This document shows positions 52,825 to 61,461 of a DNA stretch of 64,000 nt, one piece after another (the stretch's first letter is position 1; each line of letters begins with the position of its first letter). Location: NCBI RefSeq assembly GCF_000519185.1, contig NZ_JAFA01000003.1, positions 359,223 through 423,222 on the forward strand, in the 5' to 3' direction. The position numbers and the translations under genes were made by a program. The notes beneath the pieces are model-generated. The model had not been told where the DNA came from, made no database searches, and worked only from the letters and a program-made list of their open reading frames with translations. This DNA comes from Paraburkholderia nodosa DSM 21604. GTDB taxonomy: Bacteria; Pseudomonadota; Gammaproteobacteria; Burkholderiales; Burkholderiaceae.

Positions 52825-53210
52825 GGTGAGAAGATCCGGGAGCCGTGTGCAGGCAATGCGACGGTTCGTTGACGAAGCGTGCCGAAATCACCGTCGCACG
52901 TGATCGACTGCGGAAGTTTCGTGATCCCGATGGACAGGAGAACCTGGTTCTGCCGCGCAAGATTTTCCTGGTAGTCCCAGGTTAAGGGATGCGAATATTG
53001 CCGACTACCAGGTGTTAGCAGTCGAAACCTTGCGCGCTCGAGCGTGAGAAGCCGAGAGGTGAGCGTTTTCGGGAACCGTGAGCAACGGTGCGAATTTGCG
53101 CACCGAATCGCTAACCGCTTATGCAAAAAGCCCCTTTTACAGGGGCTTTTTCGTCAACGGGCGCGGCATCGGTGCAGGTATCTCGGCGCCAAAGGTGAGC
53201 GTTTTCAGGA
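52825..53210 (-). repeat. Three iteron-like repeats downstream of the 340-residue gene
   Basis: Minus-strand copies at 52825-52842, 53055-53075 and 53189-53210; the last two read CCAAAGGTGAG or GAGAGGTGAG followed by CGTTTTC on the plus strand, close to the best origin copies. They lie in the 413-bp gap 52806-53218, which otherwise contains only the terminator listed next. Confidence 0.78.
53125..53151. terminator. Intrinsic terminator
   Basis: AAAAAGCCCC (53125-53134), a seven-base loop, GGGGC and five Ts (53142-53151). Flanked by A and T runs it can act in both directions, between the 340-residue gene and the molybdate transporter genes. Confidence 0.88.
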
Positions 53211-53218
53211 CTCGTGAG

Positions 53219-55087
53219 TCAGGCGCCCTGCGACGCCGGCCAGGCGAGCACGCCGTTCGCATCGATCGAGAAGCGCAGCGCGCCGGCATGCGATGCCGGC
53301 GCATCTTCTGCGGCGATATCGAAGGTTTCTCCGGCGATCTCGACGGTAACGTAGCGGTCGCCGTGACGCAGCGACGTGCCCGCAACGCGCCCCTGCCACG
53401 CGCCTTCCTGCGTCGCGACGAGCGCGCGCGGCGAGACCCGCCACATCACGCGCGAGCCCACCGCGAGCGAGGTATCGGCGCAGGGCAGGCGCAGTCCCGT
53501 CGGCGTTTCGATTGCGCCGCCAGCACGCACGATCCCCTCGCCGACGTTGTGCAGGCCGAGCAGTTCGGCCACGCGCAGCGTGGCGGGCCGCTGGAACACG
53601 TCGGCCACGGCGCCCGTCTGCAGCACGCTTCCCTGTTCGATCACGAGCACTTCGTCGGCGAGCAGCGCCGCTTCGTCGGGGTCGTGCGTGACGATCACCG
53701 TCACCGCGCCTACCTCGCGTTGCAGCGCCCGCAACGACTGCTGCAGAAGGCGGCGCCGCGGCGTGTCGAGCGCGGCGAACGGTTCGTCGAACAGCAGCAG
53801 TTGCGTGTGCCGCGTGAGCGCGCGCGCGAGCGCCACGCGCTGCCGCTGGCCGAACGAGAGCTGGCGAGGCAGGCGCTCGGTGAGCGTGTCGAGGCCGAGG
53901 TGCGCGAGCCAGTAGCGTGCGCTGGCAGCGTCTGCATCGACGGGAAACGCGAGCTGCTGCGCCACCGTCATGTGCGGGAAGAGCCCGTAATCCTGCGGCA
54001 TGTAGCCGATCTGGCGGCGCTCGGGCGGCAGCGCGCCGAGGTCGGTCGCCCCGAGCGTGACAGAGCCCGCGTCGTTGCGGTCGAGCCCGGCGATGATGCG
54101 CAGCGCGAGCGACTTGCCCGAGCCCGAAGGGCCGATGATCGCGAGCCGGCGCGTTTGCGGCTGCCACGCGACATCGAGCGTGAACGCGCCGAGCCGCCGG
54201 CGCACCGCGAAGGCAAGACGCAGGCCGGCATTTTCGGCCGCGGTGGCGGCCGGCGTAATACTGGTGAGCTCGTCGCCGTTGTCCAGGTTCACCGCCAGCG
54301 TCGAGCGTGCGCTGCGGCTATAGACGGAGAGCACCGCGCAGATGATTGCAATGCCGAGCGTGGGCAGCAGGAGCGGCATCATCGCGGGCAGGCCCTGGCC
54401 GCCGAACACGACGTAGGTATACACAGGCAGCGAATACGGGTGATACGCGACCATCACGGTCGCGCCGAATTCGCCGAACGCGCGCAGCCAGGCGAGCGCG
54501 AGCCCCGCACGGATGGCGGGCCACGCAATGGGCAGCGTGACGCGAAAGAAGCGGCTGGCAGCGTGATGGCCGAGCGTGGCGGCGACGTCGTCGTACACGG
54601 GATCGACGGCGCTGAACGCCGAGCGCGCCGCGACGATCAGGAAGGGCGCGGCCACGAAGGTCTCGGCCAGCACGATGCCCGTGAAGGAGTCGGTGAGCGA
54701 GCCGCCGAAGAGCTGGCCGATGCCGCTATACGGCCCGATGAGAAACAGCAGCAGGATGCCGCTCGTGAGCGGCGGCAGCGCGAGCGGCAACTGCACGACG
54801 AAGCCGAGCAGGGCGATGCCGCGCGCGCGCGAACGCGCGAGCCAGTAGCCTAGCGGCACGCCGCCCAGCAGGATAAGGAGCGCGGCCACGCTCGCGCTCG
54901 CGACCGAGACGCCCACCGCCGACCAGGTGGCGTGCCAGTCGACGCCGGCCCAGTCCGCCTGCCCGATCTGCGGAATGCTCGCAACGAACGGCGCGCACAG
55001 ATAGACCGCGAGCAGCGCGCCGAGCCACCAGAGCGGCTGGGAGCGCTTCACGGCAACCTGCTCCGCACGCTGCGCGGCTTGTGTCAT
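53219..55087 (-). CDS. Molybdate/tungstate ABC transporter, fused permease and ATPase
   Basis: 622-residue fusion of ModB-like permease and ModC-like ATPase. Residues about 20-285 are a permease with six helices and the EAA-type loop VAATLGHHAASRFFRVTLPIAWPAIRAG. Residues about 295-510 are the ATPase: Walker A IIGPSGSGKS, signature LSFGQRQRVALARA, Walker B LLLFDEPFAALD. Residues 545-620 form a TOBE domain. The ATG overlaps the binding-protein stop. Fusing both subunits forces 1:1 pairing. The transported ion is inferred from the binding protein and the Mo genes nearby. Confidence 0.9.
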   Translation of the reverse strand: MTQAAQRAEQVAVKRSQPLWWLGALLAVYLCAPFVASIPQIGQADWAGVDWHATWSAVGVSVASASVAALLILLGGVPLGYWLARSRARGIALLGFVVQLPLALPPLTSGILLLFLIGPYSGIGQLFGGSLTDSFTGIVLAETFVAAPFLIVAARSAFSAVDPVYDDVAATLGHHAASRFFRVTLPIAWPAIRAGLALAWLRAFGEFGATVMVAYHPYSLPVYTYVVFGGQGLPAMMPLLLPTLGIAIICAVLSVYSRSARSTLAVNLDNGDELTSITPAATAAENAGLRLAFAVRRRLGAFTLDVAWQPQTRRLAIIGPSGSGKSLALRIIAGLDRNDAGSVTLGATDLGALPPERRQIGYMPQDYGLFPHMTVAQQLAFPVDADAASARYWLAHLGLDTLTERLPRQLSFGQRQRVALARALTRHTQLLLFDEPFAALDTPRRRLLQQSLRALQREVGAVTVIVTHDPDEAALLADEVLVIEQGSVLQTGAVADVFQRPATLRVAELLGLHNVGEGIVRAGGAIETPTGLRLPCADTSLAVGSRVMWRVSPRALVATQEGAWQGRVAGTSLRHGDRYVTVEIAGETFDIAAEDAPASHAGALRFSIDANGVLAWPASQGA

Positions 55088-55977
55088 TGCTGTGCGGCGT
55101 CGATCACGGCTTGCACCGACGGCGGGATCGCCTGGGTCTGGCCGTTGACGGCAGGCTTCGTCACATCCACGCCATGCTCGGCGAGCAGCTTGCGGCCTTC
55201 CGCCGAGAGCAGGAAGTTCACGAAGCGCGCGGCGCCGGCGCTGTTGGGTGCGTCGTTGAGAATCGTGAGCGTGTAGTTCGCCTTGATCTTCAGTTCGGGC
55301 GCGGGGTGGATCGCCGGAATCTTCAGGTCGGACGTTTCGGTCGAGTAGAAGAAGCCCGCGTCGAGCTGACCCGACTGCAGACGGCCAACGAGCGTTTCTT
55401 CCGGCAGCACCTGCTCGGGATTTTCCGGTGCGCCAAGTGTTTTCTGCACGAGTTCAGGCTGGTTGTACGCCTGCGCGGCCTTCGTCATGAGCTCGACGGT
55501 GAAGGCGCCCTTCGGGTCGAGCTTCGGATCGGTGCGGCCAAGGCGGATGCCCGGTTCCTGCAGCACCTGATCCCACTTCTTCGTCTTGAAGTCGTTGGCG
55601 AAACGGCTCTTCGGGTTGTAGCCGATCAGGAGCGGCGATTCGGCAAAATTCACGTACCACGTAACGTGATTGCCGTTGGCCTCGCCCATGAGGCTCGCGT
55701 TGACCTTCGGGCTCGCGCTGATGAACACATCGCCACGGCGCAGCTTGCCCTTTATCTCATTGGCGATCTTGTTCGAGCCGGCTGCATAGCCCTTGAAATG
55801 CAGGCCGGTTTCCTTTTCGAACGCGGGGCCCACGCTCTTCTCCATGAGGTTCACGAGCGAGCCTGCATAGAGCACGTTGACATCGGATTCGTCGGCGAAT
55901 GCGTTGGCGCTTGCACCCATCGCGCCCATTACACCGCTCATCACGACGACTGAAGCCACCAGCTTGCGGATAAACAT
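55084..55977 (-). CDS. Molybdate/tungstate periplasmic binding protein (ModA/WtpA type)
   Basis: 297 residues with a signal peptide (cleavage near NAFADES, residue 29). VLYAGSLVNLMEKSVGPAFE, then GYAAGSNKIANEIKGKLRRG and GDVFISASPKVNASLMG, match the WtpA/ModA-like anion-binding proteins. LGRTDPKLDPKGAFTVELM is also typical. First gene of the transport operon; a ModE-box-like sequence lies 15 bp upstream of its start. Confidence 0.88.
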   Translation of the reverse strand: MFIRKLVASVVVMSGVMGAMGASANAFADESDVNVLYAGSLVNLMEKSVGPAFEKETGLHFKGYAAGSNKIANEIKGKLRRGDVFISASPKVNASLMGEANGNHVTWYVNFAESPLLIGYNPKSRFANDFKTKKWDQVLQEPGIRLGRTDPKLDPKGAFTVELMTKAAQAYNQPELVQKTLGAPENPEQVLPEETLVGRLQSGQLDAGFFYSTETSDLKIPAIHPAPELKIKANYTLTILNDAPNSAGAARFVNFLLSAEGRKLLAEHGVDVTKPAVNGQTQAIPPSVQAVIDAAQQ

Positions 55978-55991
55978 GTTCGACACCCCGT

Positions 55992-56017
55992 TCGTTATAA
56001 AGGCCCATATATTACGA
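55992..56017. promoter_or_regulatory. ModE-box-like site A
   Basis: TCGTTATAA, eight bases, ATATTACGA: halves complementary at 7 of 9 positions, in the 175-bp divergent gap between the binding protein and the Mop gene. It resembles the ModE operator half-site TCGTTATAT and would let molybdate-bound ModE repress uptake. Confidence 0.72.
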
Positions 56018-56152
56018 TGGACTGCTGTATTGATGTGCTTGCCCAATTCGCTATTTTGGCAATCCATGCCTGTGCGCGTCACACTGACACGGCTAAACTG
56101 GGGGGCCAGTTCTTTTCCCGGTTCATTGTCCTGTTCAATTGTGGAGGCCCTC

Positions 56153-56581
56153 ATGCGTACCAGCGCCCGTAACCATTTCTCCGGCCAGATCAGCGCGGTC
56201 AAGGCCGGCGCTGTCAACGACGAAGTCATACTGCGCGCCGACGGCGGCCTCGAGATCGTCGCGATCATCACGCATGGCAGCGCCGCATCGCTGGGTCTCG
56301 CCGCTGGCAAGCCGGCCTTCGCGCTCGTGAAGGCATCGTCGGTGATCCTCATGGTCGACGGCGACACGAGCAAGGTGTCCACGCGCAACGTCGTGGCGGG
56401 CACGGTTTCGTCGGTCACGAAGGGCGCGGTGAATGCGGAAGTCGTGCTCGCGGCCCCGGGCGGCGCGCAGATCGCGGCCATCGTGACGAACGACAGCGTC
56501 GATCGTCTCGGCCTCGCGGCAGGCAAGCAGGCTGCAGCGCTCTTCAAGGCATCGAGCGTGATCGTCGGCGTAGACGGTTGA
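56153..56581 (+). CDS. Tandem Mop-domain molybdate-binding protein
   Basis: 142 residues made of two Mop/TOBE repeats (about 1-70 and 75-142). Each has the strand order NHFSGQISAVKAGAVNDEVI / AGTVSSVTKGAVNAEVVL and ends ASSVI(L/V)xVDG. Such ModG/Mop proteins store molybdate in the cytoplasm. GGAGG precedes the ATG. Divergent from the transporter across ModE-box-like site A. Confidence 0.92.
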   Translation: MRTSARNHFSGQISAVKAGAVNDEVILRADGGLEIVAIITHGSAASLGLAAGKPAFALVKASSVILMVDGDTSKVSTRNVVAGTVSSVTKGAVNAEVVLAAPGGAQIAAIVTNDSVDRLGLAAGKQAAALFKASSVIVGVDG

Positions 56582-56597
56582 TGCGCTGCGAACGCAC

Positions 56598-57215
56598 GTG
56601 AATGCAATGACGCAGGGCAGTCAGGACCCCGCCACGCCGCCGCCGCGCGATGTCGATGCGCTGGCCGCCGCGCGCTGCGACGCCCTGACGGGGGCGCCAG
56701 AGGCGCCGCGCACGCCCGACGCCTGGCTCTTCGCGCGGCTCGTCGCGGCGCGCGAGGTGCGCGGCGAATTGCCGTTGCTCGGTTTAACGCGCGCGCAGAT
56801 CGACTCGCTCGGGGCGCGGCATTTCGTGTGTGCGGTGACGAGTGAAGCGCCGCACACGCACGTCATGGCGGATGCGTCGCATGCTGCATTCGCTACGACA
56901 ATGCAGGCCTTTCTCGTTGCGCTTGCCGCGCCGCAAGCCGACCCCGACGACGTGCGTTGCCTCGCCGCGATCATTGCCCACGCGTGCCTGCGACCCGATC
57001 ATTTGTGGCGCGATCTCGGCCTGCGTGGCCGCGATGACGTGACACGCATGCTGGAGCGCTTTTTCCCTGAGGTCGTGGCGCGCAACGTGGAAGGCTTGCG
57101 CTGGAAGAAGCTGCTGGCGCGCGAGCTCGCGCTGGCATCGGGCGCCACGCCGGGCCCGGCACCCGGTTGCCCCGGCTGCGAGGACTTCGGCTTCTGTTTT
57201 CCTGCTGGTCATTAG
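56598..57215 (+). CDS. NifQ-like molybdenum protein with incomplete Cys motif
   Basis: 205 residues from a GTG at 56598, 16 bases after the Mop gene. NifQ carries a Mo-Fe-S unit and delivers Mo to nitrogenase cofactor assembly. Family features: FLVALAAPQADPDDVRCLAA, RPDHLWRDLGLRGRDDVTRM and RWKKLLARELALASG. The usual C-terminal Cx4Cx2Cx5C motif is reduced to Cx2Cx5C (CPGCEDFGFC); the first Cys position is Gly. No other nif gene is in the window, so a nitrogenase-independent Mo role, or a distant nif cluster, is possible. Confidence 0.85.
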   Translation: MNAMTQGSQDPATPPPRDVDALAAARCDALTGAPEAPRTPDAWLFARLVAAREVRGELPLLGLTRAQIDSLGARHFVCAVTSEAPHTHVMADASHAAFATTMQAFLVALAAPQADPDDVRCLAAIIAHACLRPDHLWRDLGLRGRDDVTRMLERFFPEVVARNVEGLRWKKLLARELALASGATPGPAPGCPGCEDFGFCFPAGH

Positions 57216-57264
57216 CCATCCAGAGGGGAACGGCGCGCGGCACGCATCGTGTATGCTTGCGCGC

Positions 57265-57678
57265 ATGACCAAGTCCCCCAGCGATCAAACGCACGCAGAC
57301 GCTCCCGCGCCCGCACAGGCGCAGAAACCGGCCCAACCCGAGGTGCGTTTTCGCATGCGCATCATTCAGGACGGCACGATCGCGCTCGGGCCAGGCAAGG
57401 TGTCGCTGCTCGAAGCCGTTCGCGAACATGGCTCGATCTCGGCTGCGGCGCGCAGCATGAACATGTCGTACCGCCGCGCGTGGCTGCTGATGGATGAACT
57501 CAACCGCGCGCTGGAGTCGCCGGCCACGGTTTCGGAGCATGGCGGGCAGAGCGGCGGCGGCAGCATGCTCACGCCCGTGGGCGAAGAGATCGTTCGCCTG
57601 TATCGCGGCATCGAGGCGCGTGCCGCAGCGGTCTGCGAGGCCGAGATCGAAGCGCTCGTCAAACTCGTGAAGGCCTGA
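57265..57678 (+). CDS. ModE-like molybdate-responsive regulator (DNA-binding domain only)
   Basis: 137 residues: about 30 Pro/Ala-rich residues then a LysR-type winged helix like the ModE N-terminal domain (SLLEAVREHGSISAAARSMN, then MSYRRAWLLMDELNRAL). The Mop/TOBE domains of full ModE are absent; molybdate sensing might come from the separate Mop protein. It lies in the same run as the Mop and NifQ-like genes. Candidate regulator of the three ModE-box-like sites. Confidence 0.88.
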   Translation: MTKSPSDQTHADAPAPAQAQKPAQPEVRFRMRIIQDGTIALGPGKVSLLEAVREHGSISAAARSMNMSYRRAWLLMDELNRALESPATVSEHGGQSGGGSMLTPVGEEIVRLYRGIEARAAAVCEAEIEALVKLVKA

Positions 57679-57725
57679 CGCGATGTGACGTGACGCGGCG
57701 GCGCAGTGCCGCCAACGCCAGGCGC

Positions 57726-59045
57726 CTAGCCGTGGCGCAAGCAGAAACGCGAGACGGGCACCGCGGCGAGCGTGGGCGTCGCGTTCGCATGTAGCCGCAT
57801 CATCAGCTCGACGAAGCTGGCAAGACTCGCCGTGCGCAATGGGTGCCACGTGACCTGGTGGCGTTCGCACACGCGCTTGAGCGTGCTCATCGAATCGTGG
57901 CCGATGCAGTCCACGGGAAACACCGCGAGATCCGCGTTGGCGAGCGCTGCGGCGAGCAGGCCCTTGCGATCCTCCACGCCGCCGTCGTGCACGATCAGCT
58001 CGCCTCCTGCCGATTCCACCCAGCGCCTGAGCGCGTGATTCGAACCCGGCCTGCCACCCACGTAGACGATCCGGCGCCCCTTGAGCGCATCCTCCGGAAG
58101 CGCGCGTTGGGTCTGCGGGTCTTCGTGCGCTTGTGTGGTCTGCTCCATCGCGTGGACTTCGGCGCGCAAGGCGTCGATCAGCGCGTGGGCTTCGTCGAGC
58201 TGCGCGCGCAGCGTGCGGAGCGCGGCGGCATCGGCGTTCGCGCGCTGCTCGGCGATTTCGCGGCGGCTCGTGTGCAGCGCGACCCGCGCGTCGCGCGCCG
58301 CTAGCGCTTCCTGCAGCGCTTCGAGCTGCGCGTGCTGCGGCGTTGTCTCGCGCTGCGCCGCCAGCTGCGCGGATTGTGCATCGAGGGCGTTGCGCGCGGC
58401 GTCGCGCTCTCGGCTCATCTCGTGCAGGCGCGCCTGCTGGCGCTCGATTTTGGCCTGGAGTTCGGCGTTTTCCGCTTCCAGCGCCACGAGGCGGCGCAAG
58501 TCGGCGCGATTGGCCGCGCCAACCAGGTGCGAGAGCATGTGCAGCTCGCCGAACGCGGCCTGGCGCACTTCCATCGTCGTGGCCGGATGCGTCATCACCG
58601 CCCAGTACGCGGGCGGTATGTCGCCGTTCGCGAGCGATTCGTTCCAGAGTGCGAGCAGGGCTTGGGTGTCGCGCGCGCTGGCGAAACGGCGTACCGCGCC
58701 TGCATAGCGCGTGTCGAGGGCCTTTTGCAGTGCCTTGCCGCCCGCGCCGCCTTCTATCGCCAGCTCGACCGCGGCGTGGTGAATCTCGAGATCGCTCGCG
58801 CGCTGGGCGTCGAGCCGGGTGAATTTCGGGACGAGCTTGCGCAGCTCGTGCGTGCTCAGGCACGTGCCGATGATGGAGCAATGCAGATGGGCGTCGAGTT
58901 CGACGAGGCGCGTGCGCTGCCGCGCGCGGGCGAGTTCGGCTTGCGAAGGGCCGCAGCAGCCTGCGCTCGCCAGGCCGCGCAGCGGGGTCTCTTCGGCGGA
59001 TGTGCTGCCCGGCGTGCGGGCGAGGCGGAACGGCGGTGCGTGCAT
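57726..59045 (-). CDS. DUF2325 protein with central coiled coil
   Basis: 439 residues from ATG at 59045. N-terminal part (1-185) helical, with SAGCCGPSQAELARARQRTR and HLHCSIIGTCLSTHELRKLV; long coiled coil at about 185-320 (LEAENAELQAKIERQQARLH); C-terminal DUF2325 at about 335-420 with IVYVGGRPGSNHALRRWVES and DLAVFPVDCIGHDSMSTLKR. The second stretch resembles a Rossmann-like half. Cys residues near 30 and 58 could bind metal. A ModE-box-like site upstream suggests control by Mo. Confidence 0.85.
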   Translation of the reverse strand: MHAPPFRLARTPGSTSAEETPLRGLASAGCCGPSQAELARARQRTRLVELDAHLHCSIIGTCLSTHELRKLVPKFTRLDAQRASDLEIHHAAVELAIEGGAGGKALQKALDTRYAGAVRRFASARDTQALLALWNESLANGDIPPAYWAVMTHPATTMEVRQAAFGELHMLSHLVGAANRADLRRLVALEAENAELQAKIERQQARLHEMSRERDAARNALDAQSAQLAAQRETTPQHAQLEALQEALAARDARVALHTSRREIAEQRANADAAALRTLRAQLDEAHALIDALRAEVHAMEQTTQAHEDPQTQRALPEDALKGRRIVYVGGRPGSNHALRRWVESAGGELIVHDGGVEDRKGLLAAALANADLAVFPVDCIGHDSMSTLKRVCERHQVTWHPLRTASLASFVELMMRLHANATPTLAAVPVSRFCLRHG

Positions 59046-59157
59046 GGTGACCTCTGGTCCACTGCGGAACGCGGGCTGTGCATGGGCGCGTGCGGCGACT
59101 TTGCCTCGACCGGCTGGGCGCCCCCGGCTAGGCGCCCCGGCCGGCCGCGCGCCGACA

Positions 59158-59183
59158 GCGCAATATACCATGGAATATAACGA
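59158..59183. promoter_or_regulatory. ModE-box-like site B
   Basis: GCGCAATAT, eight bases, ATATAACGA: the right half is a perfect ModE-type half-site and the left half matches at 6 of 9. It lies 113 bp upstream of the DUF2325 gene. Confidence 0.6.
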
Positions 59184-59210
59184 AGGCCGGATGACGGTCA
59201 GGAACGCGGT

Positions 59211-59840
59211 TCAGGCGGCGGGTTCGCGCACGAGCGTCGTCGCGACGGCGACGGCTTTGGCCACTGAGCGGCCCGCGGCCGCCCCGGACGTATGCGCTTC
59301 GCAATACGCTTCGGCCGCCTTCGCGTGCTGCGCGAGCACATGCTCGACGCCGAGCCCGACGAAGGCCGCATCGAGCCGCTCCAGGTCGGCCACGGTGCGG
59401 CGCAGCGCTTCGGTATCGAGACAGAACGCGTCGCTGAAAAGTGCATCGCGCGTCTTGTCGAGGCGGCGTGCGTCGCGAATGGCGCGCTTGAGTTCGCGCT
59501 GGCGGGCGAAGCGGGCCAGATCGATGCGCCGCGAGAGCGCGACGAGGAGTGGCTGCAGCGACGCCCCGGCTGGCGCCGCTTGCGCGCCGCCGATGCCACC
59601 GCCACTGGCAGCGCCTTCGCCACGCGCGAGCATGCGCTCGAAGCGCTCGATGCTGTTGCGCAGCCGCCGGAACGCGTCGATCACATCGCGGATCAGCTCC
59701 GCGCGCTCGTACCCGGACGCGGGACGCAGCGTCGTGATCGTGGCCGCGAAGCCGTCCGCGCCGGCCCGCGCGGGTGCGCGACGCGCCCGCGGTATCGGCG
59801 TTGCCGATGTTGCGCTTACGAGGCGCCGACTACTCGCCAA
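59211..59840 (-). CDS. Unrecognised helical protein in the molybdenum region
   Basis: 209 residues if started at the TTG at 59840, which has GGAGG six bases upstream; upstream ATGs would place site C inside the gene. The protein is Ala/Arg-rich and helical, with ASGYERAELIRDVIDAFRRL, RIDLARFARQRELKRAIRDA and LDAAFVGLGVEHVLAQHAKA. No Cys cluster or membrane segment. It lies upstream of the DUF2325 gene on the same strand. The function is unknown; the ModE-box-like promoter site suggests a Mo-related role. Confidence 0.7.
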   Translation of the reverse strand: MASSRRLVSATSATPIPRARRAPARAGADGFAATITTLRPASGYERAELIRDVIDAFRRLRNSIERFERMLARGEGAASGGGIGGAQAAPAGASLQPLLVALSRRIDLARFARQRELKRAIRDARRLDKTRDALFSDAFCLDTEALRRTVADLERLDAAFVGLGVEHVLAQHAKAAEAYCEAHTSGAAAGRSVAKAVAVATTLVREPAA

Positions 59841-59868
59841 TTCCTGCCTCCGTCTGCTGGATGATCGT

Positions 59869-59894
59869 TCGATGTATTCTATAGGATATAACGA
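59869..59894. promoter_or_regulatory. ModE-box-like site C
   Basis: TCGATGTAT, eight bases, ATATAACGA: halves complementary at 7 of 9, same 9-8-9 geometry as sites A and B. It lies 29 bp upstream of the proposed TTG start of the orphan gene. Confidence 0.68.
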
Positions 59895-60032
59895 CTCAGA
59901 GAGCGAACGCATGAATCGCACGGTCCCTCGTGTTCCTGTGGCGCCACGCCGCATGAACTAAAATTGCCGCTTTGCGCCTCGCTTGTGCCTGGTTGCGCGC
60001 GCACCCGATTTTTCGCTTTCTCCCGCTGTTCA

Positions 60033-61301
60033 ATGACCACACCTTCTCCGGAGGCGGCGTCCGACGACCCGCCCAGTCTTTCGCGCAATCGCGGTTTCCA
60101 GCGCTTCTATGGCGCCCGCGTGCTGTCGTCGCTCGCGTTCCAGATGCTCGCCGTCGCCATGGGCTGGCACATCTACGCGCTCACGCATAGCGCGTTCGCG
60201 CTCGGTCTCGTCGGCCTCGCGCAGTTCCTGCCGATGTTCTGCCTCACGCTCGTCGTCGGCCACGTGGCGGACCGGTACGACCGCAGACGCATCGCATCCG
60301 TCTGCCAGCTCATCGAATGCGCCGCCGCGCTGACCTTCGCGGCGGGCACGGTCGGCGGCTGGCTGAGCGCGCCGCTCATCTACGCGCTCGCCGCGTGCGT
60401 GGGCGCGGCGCGCGCGTTCGAGTCGCCCGCCATTTCGTCCTTGCTGCCGGGCGTCGTGCCGCGCTCGCAGCTGCCGAATGCGACCGCGTGGTCGACCTCG
60501 GCGAACCAGACTGCGAACATCGTCGGCCCGGCGCTGGGCGGCCTGCTGTACGGCATCGGCGCGACGCCGGCCTACGCGGCCTGCTCGCTCGCGTTCGCGG
60601 CGGCGGCCACGCTCTCGGGCACGATCCCGCTGCGCGTCAAACCGCCCGCGCGTGCGCCCGTCACGCTCGAATCGGTGTTCTCGGGCATCGCGTTCATCCG
60701 TTCGCAGCCCGTCATTCTCGGTGCGCTGTCGCTCGATCTGTTCGCGGTGCTGTTCGGCGGCGCGACGGCGCTCTTGCCCGTGTTCGCCCGCGACATCCTG
60801 CACGCCGGGCCCGTCGCGCTCGGTCTCCTGCGCTCGGCGACGGCCGCGGGCGCGCTGGCGGGCTCGGTCTGGCTCGCGCACTTTCCGCTGCGGCGCCGCC
60901 CGGGTCTCGCGATGTTCGGCGGCGTGATCGTGTTCGGCTGCGCGACGATCGCGTTCGGGCTGTCGCACAACATCGTCGTGTCGCTGATGGCGCTGGCGGT
61001 GCTGGGCGCTTCGGACGTGGTGAGCGTGGTCGTGCGCACGTCGCTCGTGCAGCTGCGCACGCCTGACGAGAAGCTCGGCCGCGTGAGCGCGGTGAATTCG
61101 CTTTTCATTGGCACGTCGAACCAGCTTGGCGAGTTCGAATCGGGGCTCACGGCTGGCTGGTGGGGCGCGCAGCGCGCCGTGCTCGTGGGCGGCGTGGCGA
61201 CGATCTGCGTCGCGCTGCTGTGGATGCGGCTCTTTCCCGCCCTGCGCGACACCCGCTCGCTCGAGCGCGAAGAGGCGCACGCCACCGCGAGCGCGAACTG
61301 A
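60033..61301 (+). CDS. MFS transporter (EntS/MFS_3 type)
   Basis: Inner-membrane major facilitator of 422 residues with about 12 helices. GFQRFYGARVLSSLAFQMLA opens helix 1, and VVGHVADRYDRRRIASVCQL is the family A motif (G-x3-D-R-x-x-R-R) in loop 2-3. PNATAWSTSANQTANIVGPA is typical of the EntS-like group that exports siderophores or drugs. It stands alone; no siderophore genes are near. Confidence 0.92.
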   Translation: MTTPSPEAASDDPPSLSRNRGFQRFYGARVLSSLAFQMLAVAMGWHIYALTHSAFALGLVGLAQFLPMFCLTLVVGHVADRYDRRRIASVCQLIECAAALTFAAGTVGGWLSAPLIYALAACVGAARAFESPAISSLLPGVVPRSQLPNATAWSTSANQTANIVGPALGGLLYGIGATPAYAACSLAFAAAATLSGTIPLRVKPPARAPVTLESVFSGIAFIRSQPVILGALSLDLFAVLFGGATALLPVFARDILHAGPVALGLLRSATAAGALAGSVWLAHFPLRRRPGLAMFGGVIVFGCATIAFGLSHNIVVSLMALAVLGASDVVSVVVRTSLVQLRTPDEKLGRVSAVNSLFIGTSNQLGEFESGLTAGWWGAQRAVLVGGVATICVALLWMRLFPALRDTRSLEREEAHATASAN

Positions 61302-61461
61302 TCGCGCGCGCGGCCGCCTGCGGCGCCCCGTGCCGCCGGTGCCGCGCGCCGGGGTTTGCCGTTATCCTTTCTCCAGGGCCCGCTCGCAGCAGCGGACCGC
61401 CGTTTTTCTCATCCAACCGTCAAGTCATGCATCCATCGACCATCGCCCCAAGGAGCGCCGC

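Noticed and set aside
56598..57215. Nitrogen-fixation island
   Set aside because: Only a NifQ-like gene is present; no nifHDK, nifENB or fix genes in the window, and the neighbours are molybdate uptake genes.
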